Both the position numbers and the translations under genes were made by a program. From positions 35,223-99,222 of the forward strand of contig CAVQFO010000032.1 of the NCBI GenBank assembly GCA_963711725.1: 64,000 nt of DNA. Reading direction: 5' to 3'. Positions 1 through 8,074 of this stretch are shown here, piece by piece; the stretch's first letter is position 1; every line of letters begins with the position of its first letter. The notes under the pieces are model-generated. The model saw nothing but the letters and a program-made list of their open reading frames with translations, searched no databases and had not been told where the DNA came from. The DNA is from CAVQFO01 sp963711725. Its GTDB lineage: Bacteria > Pseudomonadota > Gammaproteobacteria > Nitrococcales > Aquisalimonadaceae.

Positions 1-1
1 T

Positions 2-730
2 CTGCTGCTGCACAAACTCGTGGCCATCATCGACGCCTACCGGACTCACGCCCCGGCCTGGCTGGTGGCACACCTGCCGGCGGATGCCGATGCCCTCAAA
101 CAGGCGGTGGTGGACTGGCTGCGCACCCATGCCGGGGCCGTCCAGCTGGCGGGCACGCGCGTTGGGCGGACTTTCGCCCACCTCCTGGTGGGCATGATCG
201 TCGGGGCCATGATTGCCTTGCAGGAGGCGGTGCCCAGTCACCACAACCGCCCCCTGACACGTTCACTCAAGGCCCGCGCAACCCTGCTGGCGACGTCGTT
301 CCGGCGGGTGGTCTTCGCCCAGGTGCGGATCGCGGCGCTCAACACCCTGTTCACGTGGCTCTACCTGGCCGTGGCACTGCCGCTGTTCGGCGTGCATCTG
401 CCGTTCACCAAGACCCTGGTGCTTATCACCTTCGTGGCGGGGCTGCTCCCGGTGCTCGGCAACCTGATCTCCAATACCATCATCGTCATCGTCAGCCTGA
501 ATCAATCCGCCGGCGTCGCCCTGGCTTCCCTGATCTACCTGATCCTGATCCACAAGCTGGAGTACTTCCTGAACGCCCGCATCATCGGCTCGCGGATCCG
601 TACCCGCGCCTGGGAGATCCTGCTCGCCATGGTCACCCTGGAAGTGGTTTTCGGCATCCCGGGAATCATCGCCGCCCCCATCTATTACGCCTATCTCAAG
701 GACGAACTCCGGTCCCGGAATCTGGTGTGA
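2..730 (+). CDS. AI-2E family transporter, C-terminal part (5' end outside window)
   Basis: The frame is open to the left edge, so only the last 242 residues are present; the first possible start inside the window is a GTG at 20. The protein is an integral inner-membrane protein with at least five hydrophobic segments. The C-terminal half has the layout of the AI-2E (PerM/YdiK) family: a TM pair, then a helical hairpin near GLLPVLGNLISNT, then a final TM followed by a short charged tail. Substrate specificity cannot be read from sequence; members range from quorum-signal exporters to Na+/H+ antiporters. It ends about 200 bp upstream of the decarboxylase and may or may not be cotranscribed with it. 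Confidence 0.7.
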   Translation: MLLHKLVAIIDAYRTHAPAWLVAHLPADADALKQAVVDWLRTHAGAVQLAGTRVGRTFAHLLVGMIVGAMIALQEAVPSHHNRPLTRSLKARATLLATSFRRVVFAQVRIAALNTLFTWLYLAVALPLFGVHLPFTKTLVLITFVAGLLPVLGNLISNTIIVIVSLNQSAGVALASLIYLILIHKLEYFLNARIIGSRIRTRAWEILLAMVTLEVVFGIPGIIAAPIYYAYLKDELRSRNLV

Positions 731-931
731 AACCGGGCCCGCGACGGGCCAAAAAAACAGTTGCGCGCCCGTACGTTCGGCGTATATTTCGCGATCGTTC
801 GCACTGAACGCGAGAGCAGCAAGATCGCCCGCCCCGACCCTGTTCGAGAACAGGCTGGCGCACCTCCCAGGGCCACTCGACTCAGTCACTATGGCTCGCC
901 GTCATGGTACGGCTTGAATGTGGAGGTCGAG

Positions 932-2140
932 GTGACCCTGAATACCTTTGGCACCGTCGCCGTGGGTGGCGACATCATTCCCCTGGTTTCCCATCCCGAC
1001 GAAACCGAAACCGCATTGATTCACCGCCTGGTGGCCGAACACGGCGCGCCGCTCCTGATTCTGGACGGTGACGTCATACGCCATCAGTACCGGGCGTTGG
1101 CCGCAGCCCTGCCCGGTGTGGACCTCCACTACGCCCTCAAGCCGCTGCCCCATCCGGAAGTGGTTCAGGTGCTCATGGCCGAAGGCGCCAGCTTCGATCT
1201 GGCAACCAGCGGCGAAGTGGATCTGGTGGCGGCTTGCGGCGTGGCGCCGGAGCGTTGCATTCACAGCCATCCCATCAAGCGTGACCGCGACATCCGCGAT
1301 GCCCTGGCCTACGGCATTACCACGTTCGTCGCCGACAACCCCGACGAGCTGCGGAAGTTCGTGCCCTATCGCGACCAGCTGCGGGTCATGCTGCGTGTGA
1401 GCTTTCGCAGCCCGGACGCGGTGATCGATCTCTCCCGCAAGTTCGGTTGCGATCCGGAGCAGGTCCCGGCCCTGCTGGACCAGGCCCGGGATCTCGGGGT
1501 GCGCGTGGAAGGCCTGTGCTTCCATGTGGGTTCCCAGACCGTTGATCCCCGCCAATACGTGGTGGCCATTGATCGCTGCGCCCGGCTGATCGAGGCGGCC
1601 GGGCGGGCCGGACACCGCCTGACCCTGCTGGACATCGGCGGCGGCTTCCCCGTGCCCTATACCAGCGCCGTGCCGGATATCGAGTCCTTCTGCGCGCCGA
1701 TCCGCCATGCCCTGGCCCGCCTGCCGGGCGACATGGTGGTGTTCGCCGAGCCCGGGCGTTTCATCGCCGCGCCGGCCATGATCTCGGTCAGCAGCATCAT
1801 GGGCCGCGCGCGCCGCGACGGCCGCTGGTGGTATTACCTGGACGACGGCGTGTACGGCTCCTTCAGCGGCCTGCTGTTCGATCACATGAACTACCCGCTG
1901 TCCGCGATCGGCGGCGAGGGCCCCGTGGAAAGCTCCGTGCTGGCCGGCCCCACCTGCGACAGCATCGACGTGGTGGCCGAGGACATCGCGCTGCCGGAGC
2001 TGCAGTGCGGCGATCTGATCGTGGGCCGGGCCATGGGGGCCTATACCTGGGCCAGCGCCACGGAATTCAACTTCTTCCGTCGCGCCACCGTGGTGACGAT
2101 CAACGGCGCGGAAATGGCCCAGGCCGCCGTGGCGGCCTGA
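932..2140 (+). CDS. Fold-type III PLP-dependent decarboxylase (ornithine/lysine decarboxylase-like)
   Basis: A 402-residue cytosolic enzyme of the alanine-racemase-fold decarboxylases (ODC/LysDC/DapDC group), which convert basic amino acids to polyamines. The PLP lysine is K70 in HYALKPLP. Downstream come HVGSQ, the phosphate-binding LDIGGGFPVPY, the EPGR loop and the active-site cysteine motif GPTCDSID (C342, D343). CDSID is typical of ODC/LysDC rather than alanine racemase. The frame is open from a TTG at 761, but GTG 932 is preferred: GGAGG at 922-926 is correctly spaced and the protein then has the normal family length. Which amine is made (putrescine or cadaverine) is not resolved. The gene stands alone between the permease and a convergent transporter. 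Confidence 0.85.
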   Translation: MTLNTFGTVAVGGDIIPLVSHPDETETALIHRLVAEHGAPLLILDGDVIRHQYRALAAALPGVDLHYALKPLPHPEVVQVLMAEGASFDLATSGEVDLVAACGVAPERCIHSHPIKRDRDIRDALAYGITTFVADNPDELRKFVPYRDQLRVMLRVSFRSPDAVIDLSRKFGCDPEQVPALLDQARDLGVRVEGLCFHVGSQTVDPRQYVVAIDRCARLIEAAGRAGHRLTLLDIGGGFPVPYTSAVPDIESFCAPIRHALARLPGDMVVFAEPGRFIAAPAMISVSSIMGRARRDGRWWYYLDDGVYGSFSGLLFDHMNYPLSAIGGEGPVESSVLAGPTCDSIDVVAEDIALPELQCGDLIVGRAMGAYTWASATEFNFFRRATVVTINGAEMAQAAVAA

Positions 2141-2163
2141 GCCGGCGGGCGCGTCCGGCCGCC

Positions 2164-2799
2164 TCAGCATTCCCCCGCCGCCAGAGCGGGGCGCGGGGCG
2201 GTCCGGCGGGTGGTCTGGCGCAGGTACAGGTTGTTCGCCACCAGCGCCCCGATCACCAGCCCCGCGCCGGTCAGTTCCGTGGCACTGAAGGCGTGGCCGG
2301 ACACCACCCCAATGGCGAAAGCGGTGATCGGAACGACGTTCATGAACAGAACGCCATTCACCGGCCCCAGCCGCCGGATGCCCGCGTTCCAACTCAGCAC
2401 CGCCACCAGCGCGCCCAGGACAACGAGATAGGCGATCACCCAGCGTAACGACGAGAGCGTGGCCGTCGACGGCACGTGCAGCGGCCCCGCCACGGTCAGT
2501 ACCGCGGTGATGGCGCCGATGGACAGCGCGCCCAGGATGCATGTCAGCGTGGTGTAGCGCAGCGGCGACCAGTCGGGGAACCGCTGCCCGCCCATGGTGT
2601 AGCCCACCCAGCAGAAGGCACCGGCCAGCACCAGCAGATCGGCATGGGCGGCGCCGCCCTCCAGGGCACGGGCCGGGTCGCCGCCGGTGATCACCAGAAA
2701 CACGCCGGCGAAGGCCATCGTCACCGAGCCCAGCGTGAACAGCGACGGCTTCACGCCCTTGAGCAACCAACTCAGCAACACAGTGATCATGGGCATCAT
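2164..2799 (-). CDS. EamA (DMT) family transporter, C-terminal part of a frameshifted gene
   Basis: This frame carries about six TM helices of a 10-TM drug/metabolite transporter. Read upstream of its ATG, the same frame stays open and encodes LLGTLGFAGFNLLAFAGLAH, the expected TM3 region. The piece is therefore the continuation of the ORF that starts at 3113, not an independent gene. The break falls near 2905-2925. Function is probably efflux or uptake of a small metabolite across the inner membrane; the substrate is unknown. The divergent LysR gene suggests LysR control. The gene is convergent with the decarboxylase, with only 23 bp between the stops. Confidence 0.75.
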   Translation of the reverse strand: MMPMITVLLSWLLKGVKPSLFTLGSVTMAFAGVFLVITGGDPARALEGGAAHADLLVLAGAFCWVGYTMGGQRFPDWSPLRYTTLTCILGALSIGAITAVLTVAGPLHVPSTATLSSLRWVIAYLVVLGALVAVLSWNAGIRRLGPVNGVLFMNVVPITAFAIGVVSGHAFSATELTGAGLVIGALVANNLYLRQTTRRTAPRPALAAGEC

Positions 2800-3113
2800 G
2801 GCGACAATGACCGCGCCATGCTCCGGGCGGGTGTGCGCCAGGCCGGCAAAGGCCAGCAGATTGAAGCCCGCGAATCCCAGCGTGCCCAGCAGGAACGCCG
2901 AGCCCAGGCGGCCCTCGAAACGAAGGCACGCCGGCCCTCGACGGCGGCCAGAATCAGGGCGAACAGAACGGCCGCGGAGCCGTATCGGATGGCGGTGAGG
3001 TAGTAGGGGTCGATCAGGTGCAATGCCGGCTTCGACACCGGAAACATGCCGCCCCAGGAAAGCGTGGCCGCCAGCAGCAGGCCGACGGCGAAAGCGGTGT
3101 GGTTGCGAGTCAT
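2796..3113 (-). CDS. EamA (DMT) family transporter, N-terminal part of a frameshifted gene
   Basis: This is the N-terminal piece of the same transporter. It starts at ATG 3113 with TM1 (VGLLLAATLSWGGMFPVSK) and TM2, typical of EamA proteins. After about residue 70 the frame turns to Arg/Trp-rich nonsense (RRSCWARWDSRA), while the sensible protein continues in another frame. One inserted base, or two deleted bases, near 2905-2925 explains the switch. Either the gene is decayed or the sequence has an indel; sequencing error is plausible because similar breaks recur across the window. Confidence 0.75.
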   Translation of the reverse strand: MTRNHTAFAVGLLLAATLSWGGMFPVSKPALHLIDPYYLTAIRYGSAAVLFALILAAVEGRRAFVSRAAWARRSCWARWDSRASICWPLPAWRTPARSMARSLSP

Positions 3114-3155
3114 GACGTGTCTCCCTGTTGCCGAGGAAGCTACTCTAGTTGTTTT

Positions 3156-3198
3156 CGATTGTTTGATAATCGGGTTAAATGGAAAACGATTGTTTCCA
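3156..3198. promoter_or_regulatory. Candidate LysR operator between divergent transporter and regulator
   Basis: The 108-bp divergent gap holds two copies of CGATTGTTT (3156-3164 and 3187-3195), 31 bp or three helical turns apart. The second copy lies inside an inverted repeat TGGAAA-N7-TTTCCA (3180-3198). LysR regulators usually bind partly palindromic sites next to their own gene, so this is the obvious candidate. The assignment is inferred from position and symmetry. Confidence 0.45.
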
Positions 3199-3221
3199 TA
3201 TGTGAGGTAATCTCGCTATCG

Positions 3222-4109
3222 ATGCCCGTCAATGCCATGCCTGTGTTTGCCGCCGTGGTGGAGGAAGGCAGCTTCTCGGCCGCCGCCGAACGGCTGGAGC
3301 TGTCCACCGCCGTGGTCAGCAAACGGGTCTCCGCACTGGAGAAGGCGCTGGGCGCGCGCCTGCTTCATCGCACCACCCGGCGCCTGAGCCTCACCGAAGC
3401 CGGCACGGTGTATTACCGCCACTGCGCCCGGGTGGTCGCCGAGGCCCAGGAGGCGGAACAGGCCGTGGCCCGGCTGGATGCCGCGCCGCGGGGGTTGCTC
3501 CGTGTCACGGCGCCGGTCACCTTCGGGTCCCACCAGTTGGCGGCGGCGCTGCCGGGCTTTCTGGAGCGTTATCCGGAGATCCGCGTGGAGATGGATCTGG
3601 ACGATCGGCGCGCGGACCTGGCCCAGGAGGGCTATCGACCTGGCAATCCGCATCACCAGCGAGCCGCCGGAGAACCTGGCCGCGCGCCGGGTCGCCACCA
3701 CCCGCCGCTTCGTCTGTGCGGCACCGGATATTGGCGGCGCCACGGCCGGCCGCGGACCCCGGCCGAGCTGACCGCCCACAACTGCCTCGTCTACGCGCCC
3801 AATCCCAGCTTCAACCAATGGCTGTTCGTGGGGCCCGACGGCGCGGAGACCGTGGCCGTGCGGGGCAACTTCCGGGTCAACAACACCGAGGCCATGCTGC
3901 AGGCAGCCTTGGGCGGCCTGGGGGTGATCATGCTGACTTCGTTCACGGTGGACCGGGAGATCGCCGCCGGCCGGCTGGAAGCGGTGCTCGAAGAATACGA
4001 TTCGCCGGATACCGATGTTTATGTGCTGTATCTGCCCAACCGGTATCTATCGACCAAGGCGCGGGTGTTTATTGACTATTTGGTGGAGCGGTATCGGCAA
4101 AGCGAGTGA
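3222..4109 (+). CDS. LysR-family transcriptional regulator (two compensating frame breaks)
   Basis: Starts at ATG 3222 and encodes 295 residues, normal for LysR. Residues 5-65 form the winged helix-turn-helix (FAAVVEEGSFSAAAERLELS, then ALGARLLHRTTR). The effector domain follows. Residues 139-170 read as nonsense (RPGNPHHQRAAGEPG), while the +1 frame of the same DNA encodes the expected DLAIRITSEPPENLAARRVA. Removing one C near 3636 and adding one base near 3731 restores a typical LysR domain ending in YWRRHGRPRTPAELTAHNCL. The ORF stays open only because the two indels compensate. It likely controls the divergent EamA transporter. Confidence 0.85.
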   Translation: MPVNAMPVFAAVVEEGSFSAAAERLELSTAVVSKRVSALEKALGARLLHRTTRRLSLTEAGTVYYRHCARVVAEAQEAEQAVARLDAAPRGLLRVTAPVTFGSHQLAAALPGFLERYPEIRVEMDLDDRRADLAQEGYRPGNPHHQRAAGEPGRAPGRHHPPLRLCGTGYWRRHGRPRTPAELTAHNCLVYAPNPSFNQWLFVGPDGAETVAVRGNFRVNNTEAMLQAALGGLGVIMLTSFTVDREIAAGRLEAVLEEYDSPDTDVYVLYLPNRYLSTKARVFIDYLVERYRQSE

Positions 4110-4114
4110 TTGGT

Positions 4115-4220
4115 CCCCCTCTCCCCGGCCCTCTCCCGCCAGGGGCGAGGGGGCGTCCTTGCCGCGATTCGGTCGTTAACTCCCCTCGCCCCTGGCGGGA
4201 GAGGGGCTGGGGGAGAGGGG
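4115..4220. repeat. Long inverted repeat (CCCTCTCCC...GGGAGAGGG type)
   Basis: Two GC-rich arms of about 38 bp (4115-4152 and 4182-4220) are near-perfect reverse complements around a 29-bp loop. A related copy lies at 27791-27898 and a half copy at 28382-28417, so this is a dispersed intergenic repeat family. It sits 6 bp after the LysR stop and could act as a transcription or RNA-processing barrier. Apart from this, no gene is seen in 4110-4626. Confidence 0.8.
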
Positions 4221-4492
4221 GATCACCAACCCGCGGGCGTAGGGAACATTGTGGCTGTCCCAGCTCTTCATCTACTGCTTTCGCGGGAATGACGGGGTGG
4301 TGCCAAGGTAGCGATTCCTTAAGGCTGAATCTCGAGCGCCTCAGTCGTGTAGTCCGTCGGCGGCGGAGACGTCAAGGCCTCCGAAAACATACAAGGGGGA
4401 TCACCAGCCCGCGGGCGTAGCGCGCACCATCCCCTCAAGCCACCACCACCAGCGCACTATCCAACGACTCCATCAGCCGACGGGGAATGTTC

Positions 4493-4569
4493 GGGACACC
4501 CACAAACTTGCTCGGCTACTGTATTCATCTAAGTTATTGTTAAGCAGTTGGAAGAGTTGTGGGTGTCCC
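4493..4569. repeat. GGGACACCCACAA inverted repeat upstream of alarmone synthetase gene
   Basis: A 13-bp sequence at 4493-4505 is repeated as its exact reverse complement at 4557-4569, flanking an AT-richer 51-bp segment that probably holds the promoter of the next gene. The same core recurs three times just after that gene (5751-5882). This resembles REP-type sequences, but no REP-associated transposase gene is present in the window. Confidence 0.7.
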
Positions 4570-4626
4570 AGATGTCGCACCGGCTACCCTTCACTGTTAG
4601 CGCCTAGATGAACCGAGGAGAGTACG

Positions 4627-5673
4627 TTGGGTTGGGTCGAGCTTAATTTTTCGAAGAAGTCGGTGCGCCGCGCCGGCGACTACTTGATCAGCAACGAGCT
4701 CGACCTGGAAAAGTTCGTCAGTTCCTACGCGATATTGGATAACTGGCGTGCATCCCACGCGTACCCGATCCAGTCCATGCTCGGCTACTTTCGCCAGAAA
4801 GCGTTCGAAACAGACCCAACTGCCGTAATCGTACAGCGCCTCAAGCGTACGCCGTCCATTCTTAACAAGCTCAGGCGCGAGAGCGGGATGAAGCTGGACC
4901 GGATGGAGGACATTGGGGGCTGTCGTATCGTAGTGTCTAGCATGAGCCGGGTATATCAGGTGCGGGACGCAATCGTTGACGGGCGCACTCGCAATGTTCT
5001 GCGCCGGCAGCGCGACTACATCAAAGAGCCTAAAGACTCTGGCTACCGCGGTATCCACTTGGTCTACCGGTATAACGGACGAAAGTCGCAGTACTCCGCG
5101 CACTCCGTCGAACTGCAGATTCGCAGCAAGGTTCAGCACTCGTGGGCCACCGCAGTAGAGGTTGTTGGCACCTTCACCGGGCAGGCGTTGAAAGCAAGCG
5201 AGGGCCAAGAGGATTGGCTGACGTTCTTTAAACTCGCTAGCTCCGCTTTCGAAGATATAGAGAACAAGAATATTCAAAGGGGCGCCGGTTCTCCGGAGCG
5301 GCTCAAGCTTATCCGCTACATAGACCGACTTGGCGTCCTCCCTCGGCTCCGAGCGTTTGCTGTCTCGACACGGCACCTAGGGAAAGACAAAAAGAACCGT
5401 GGCGATTACTTCTTGCTTATCCTTGAGATAGACAAATCAAACATCCAGGTTCGAAGATTTTCCCCGGAGCACATTGACGCGGCAACGAATAGTTACGCGG
5501 AGCTAGAAACCCGGTTCCGCGACAACCCAGACAAGGACGTGGTGCTGGTTTCGGCAGAGTCTGTCCATGGTCTAAAAAAGGCTTATCCAAACTATTTTGC
5601 GGACACCACGGAGTTTTCGAAAAATGTTCAGAAGCTGATTGCTGCGCACAAACAATGGGATAAAGAGCAGTGA
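4627..5673 (+). CDS. RelA/SpoT-type (p)ppGpp synthetase domain protein (possible toxSAS-like)
   Basis: A 348-residue soluble protein. Residues about 35-180 form a nucleotidyltransferase synthetase domain with the family motifs in order: RESGMKLDRMEDIGGCRI (DxxGxR), DYIKEPKDSGYRGIHL and VELQIRSKVQHSWATAVE. There is no HD hydrolase domain, so it should make but not degrade alarmones. Residues about 245-340 form a second alpha/beta domain (DYFLLILEIDKSNIQVRRF) that I cannot assign. The start is TTG 4627 with GAGGAG at 4615-4620. Codon usage and GC are clearly lower than in neighbours, and repeats flank both sides, suggesting transfer. It may be a toxic small alarmone synthetase (phage-defence class) or a stress synthetase; no obvious antitoxin ORF is adjacent. 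Confidence 0.75.
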   Translation: MGWVELNFSKKSVRRAGDYLISNELDLEKFVSSYAILDNWRASHAYPIQSMLGYFRQKAFETDPTAVIVQRLKRTPSILNKLRRESGMKLDRMEDIGGCRIVVSSMSRVYQVRDAIVDGRTRNVLRRQRDYIKEPKDSGYRGIHLVYRYNGRKSQYSAHSVELQIRSKVQHSWATAVEVVGTFTGQALKASEGQEDWLTFFKLASSAFEDIENKNIQRGAGSPERLKLIRYIDRLGVLPRLRAFAVSTRHLGKDKKNRGDYFLLILEIDKSNIQVRRFSPEHIDAATNSYAELETRFRDNPDKDVVLVSAESVHGLKKAYPNYFADTTEFSKNVQKLIAAHKQWDKEQ

Positions 5674-5750
5674 ACGTCTCTCGGGGTACCGACAAAGCCA
5701 ACTAAAGGCACAAAAATCCGAACGACGAACACCAGGAGCGCCGGGAGCGC

Positions 5751-5882
5751 CAGGACACCCACAACTCGAAGGTCACAAAAACAGAGCGCGAAGCCGGGAC
5801 ATCCACGACTAGAAGCTCACGCGAAGCCGGACGAGCACCAGGACACCCACAACTAGAAGGTCATAAAAACAGTGAGTTAGAC
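5751..5882 (+). repeat. Three-unit tandem repeat with 44-bp period
   Basis: Units start at 5751, 5795 and 5839, exactly 44 bp apart. Each begins with (C)GGACAYCCACRACT followed by AGAAG or CGAAG and a TCA. Units 1 and 3 match over about 33 bp; unit 2 is more diverged. The unit start matches the 13-bp inverted repeat at 4493 and 4557, so the alarmone synthetase gene is enclosed by one repeat family. No gene is evident in 5674-5946. Confidence 0.75.
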
Positions 5883-5946
5883 GGAATCCGCACTTGGGCG
5901 AACACACTTGTTCAATTGGCGAGCAAGCCCGTTGTCTTTATCCCAC

Positions 5947-7287
5947 TTACACCACCAACTCCACCGAAACCGCCGCCCCCCCGCGTTCGCTCTCCCCAAT
6001 TTCCAACCGCCCTTCATAAGCCTCCACCAACTCCCGCACCACGGCCAACCCAATACCCTGCCCCGGCACCTGCTCATCCAGCCGTATCCCCCGGCCGGTG
6101 ATCCGCTCGCCAACATCGGCAGGGATGCCGGGTCCGTCGTCCGATATGGTGATACGGAGGGTGGCGGGTTCGCCGGTCGTGTTGAGGTTCACCTGCACGC
6201 CGACCCACTGGCGTGCCCATTTGCAGGCGTTGTCCATCAGGTTGCCCAGCATCTCCATCAGGTCGTCGGTGCTGCCGGGGAAGACGGCTGTTTCGGGGCA
6301 GTCGATCTCGAACTCCAAGGCCTTTTCCGGGTAGGCGCGGACCAGGGTTCGCTGCAGGCGTTCCACGACGGGGCGGATGGGTACCGCCGCGGTCAGGGGG
6401 CGGCGGCCGCCGGTGGCGGCGCGGCGGAGTTGGTAGTCGACGACGTTGTCGATGCGCTGGAGTTGATTGTGGGCTTCGGGGAGATCGGGGGTGTCGGTAT
6501 CCAGGGCTCCGCGCAGGACCGCGAGCGGGGTTTTCAGGCTGTGGGCGAGGTTGCCCAGGGCTTCGCGGTAGCGGGTGCTGCGGGCGCGTTCGGCCCGGAT
6601 CAGGGCGTTGAGGTTGTCGGACAGCCCTCGGATTTCCCGGGGGTAGCGGTCGGGGAGTTGGTCCAGTTCGCCGTCTTCGATGGCGCGCACGTCGCGGGCG
6701 ACTCGGCGCAGGGGGCGCAGGCTCCAGCTTATGGCCAGGCCCTGGGCCAGCAGCAGCGCACCGGCGGCGGCGCCCAGCCAACCCCAGAGCCCGCCCCGGA
6801 AGCCCTGGACCTGCTGGCGGTAGGCGGCGGCGTCTTCGGCGACGTAGGCGGTGAAGGTGGTGGTGCGGCCGTCGGCCTCCTGCCAGGAGAAGCCGTAGCC
6901 CAGGACGTACATGGCGCCGCCGGGCGGTTCGCCCCGGACGAAGCGCGTGGTCCCGGCGGGGATCGGGCCGGATACGGGCAGTTCCACGCCCAGCATGGAG
7001 CCGGACGCCCAGACCCGTTCGCCGGCGGCGTTTTGAATGACCGCGTAGAGCCCGGAGCCGGGGGTGGCGAAACGGGGATCGGGCAGGCCGCCCGGGAGGG
7101 TGAGACGGCCGTTGTGCACGTCGGCGGCGGCGAGCAGCGTGTAGATGTCGCCCTGCAGGCGTTCGCGCTGGGCCTGCAGGGCGCTGGCGCGGTAGGCGCG
7201 ATCCAGGACCAGGCCCGTGGCGCCGAGGAAGGCCGCGACGACCAAGGTGGCGACCAGGAGTTGGCGTTTGTGGATGGAGAGGGTCAC
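5947..7287 (-). CDS. PhoQ-like sensor histidine kinase
   Basis: A 446-residue inner-membrane kinase. TM1 is LLVATLVVAAFLGATGLVL near the N-terminus, then a periplasmic domain of about 130 residues, TM2 (LWGWLGAAAGALLLAQGLAI), HAMP, the dimerisation/phosphorylation helix NLAHSLKTPLAVLRG, and a HATPase_c domain with N box (NLMDNACKWA), DDGPGIP and GQGIGLAVVREL. The acceptor sequence HSLKTPL is that of PhoQ-type kinases. The frame is open far upstream (overlapping the regulator gene), so GTG 7287 was chosen as the first start downstream of the regulator stop; no clear Shine-Dalgarno supports it. It should phosphorylate the regulator encoded just upstream. Confidence 0.85.
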   Translation of the reverse strand: MTLSIHKRQLLVATLVVAAFLGATGLVLDRAYRASALQAQRERLQGDIYTLLAAADVHNGRLTLPGGLPDPRFATPGSGLYAVIQNAAGERVWASGSMLGVELPVSGPIPAGTTRFVRGEPPGGAMYVLGYGFSWQEADGRTTTFTAYVAEDAAAYRQQVQGFRGGLWGWLGAAAGALLLAQGLAISWSLRPLRRVARDVRAIEDGELDQLPDRYPREIRGLSDNLNALIRAERARSTRYREALGNLAHSLKTPLAVLRGALDTDTPDLPEAHNQLQRIDNVVDYQLRRAATGGRRPLTAAVPIRPVVERLQRTLVRAYPEKALEFEIDCPETAVFPGSTDDLMEMLGNLMDNACKWARQWVGVQVNLNTTGEPATLRITISDDGPGIPADVGERITGRGIRLDEQVPGQGIGLAVVRELVEAYEGRLEIGESERGGAAVSVELVV

Positions 7288-7330
7288 GGTTGGTTTGGGT
7301 GCCGTGGGGGAGGTTTGGTGGGGGAGTCGT

Positions 7331-7355
7331 TCGCGGTCGGCACGACCGCTCCTAC
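7331..7355. repeat. REP-like hairpin between regulator and kinase genes
   Basis: GCGGTCG (7333-7339) and CGACCGC (7343-7349) pair around a 3-nt loop. The flanking TCCTAC, read as GTAGGAGCGGTC on the minus strand, matches a repeat common between genes in many gammaproteobacterial genomes. It sits in the 85-bp gap of an otherwise tight operon. Confidence 0.65.
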
Positions 7356-7372
7356 GGGGAATCTTTGCCGCT

Positions 7373-8068
7373 TCATGGCTGCCTGTTCTCTGACTGGGCT
7401 GGGCGGGCCAAGCGGTAGCCCCGGCCGCGCAGGGTTTCGATGGGTTGCAGGTCGCCGTTTGGGTCCAGTTTCTGGCGCAGGCGGCGGATGAAGACTTCGA
7501 TGACGTTGCTGTCGCGGTCGGCGTCGTCGGGGTAGAGGTGTTCGGTGAGCTCGCTCTTGGAGACGACTTCGCCGGCGTGGTGCATGAGGTATTCCAGCAG
7601 CCGGTATTCGAAGGCGGTGAGGTCCAGCAGGTCATCGCCCCGGTGCACTTGGCCGCTGCGGGTGTCCAGGGCGATGGGGCCGCAGCGCAGCACGGGATCG
7701 GCCCAGCCGCCGGCACGGCGCAGCAGCACCTGCAGCCGGGCCAGGAGTTCCTGCATGTGGAAGGGCTTGACCACGTAGTCGTCGGCCCCGGCCTCCAGGC
7801 CTTCCACCTTTTCCTGCCAGCGGCCGCGGGCGGTGAGGATGAGGATGGGGTAGGTCTTGCCTTCGTCCCGCAGGGTGCGGATCAGGTCCAGGCCGGAGAG
7901 GCCGGGCAGGCCGATGTCCACCACCGCCAGGTCCAGCGGATATTCCCGGCCGGCGTAGAGCCCTTCCTCGCCGTCGGCGGCTTCGTCCACGACATAGCCT
8001 TCCGTCTGGAGCCGCTCGGCGATCTGCCGGCGCAGGGCCGGTTCATCCTCGACGATCAGGATACGCAT
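7373..8068 (-). CDS. OmpR/PhoP-family response regulator
   Basis: A 231-residue regulator. The receiver domain carries the acidic pocket E7/D8, phospho-acceptor D51 in VVDIGLPG, T79 and K101 (VVKPF). The C-terminal winged helix (LTAFEYRLLEYLMHHAGEVVSKSELTEHLY, with VIEVFIRRLRQKL as recognition helix region) binds DNA. The PepSY gene ends 6 bp upstream, so PepSY, regulator and kinase form one operon. PhoP-like systems respond to low Mg2+, acid or cationic peptides; the actual signal here is not shown. Confidence 0.9.
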   Translation of the reverse strand: MRILIVEDEPALRRQIAERLQTEGYVVDEAADGEEGLYAGREYPLDLAVVDIGLPGLSGLDLIRTLRDEGKTYPILILTARGRWQEKVEGLEAGADDYVVKPFHMQELLARLQVLLRRAGGWADPVLRCGPIALDTRSGQVHRGDDLLDLTAFEYRLLEYLMHHAGEVVSKSELTEHLYPDDADRDSNVIEVFIRRLRQKLDPNGDLQPIETLRGRGYRLARPAQSENRQP

Positions 8069-8074
8069 GGATGG

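Noticed and set aside
736..757. GGCCCG/CGGGCC hairpin followed by seven A residues, as a terminator
   Set aside because: A T run is needed after the stem in the transcribed strand; here the plus strand has A, and on the minus strand the T run comes before the hairpin.
840..853. CTGTTCGAGAACAG as a LexA box
   Set aside because: LexA of E. coli type needs CTGT-N8-ACAG; here the gap is N6, and the neighbouring gene is not an SOS gene.
902..2929. 675-codon open frame on the minus strand
   Set aside because: It runs antisense across the decarboxylase and through the EamA gene in a shifted frame; the protein is Gly/His/Arg-rich low-complexity typical of GC-rich antisense frames.
4106..4420. Short plus-strand ORFs after the LysR gene
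   Set aside because: They lie in an inverted repeat (RPWRERGWGRGG-type translation), a known false-ORF source.
5751..5882. CRISPR array
   Set aside because: Only three units, the second diverged, and no constant repeat with distinct spacers; no cas genes are present.
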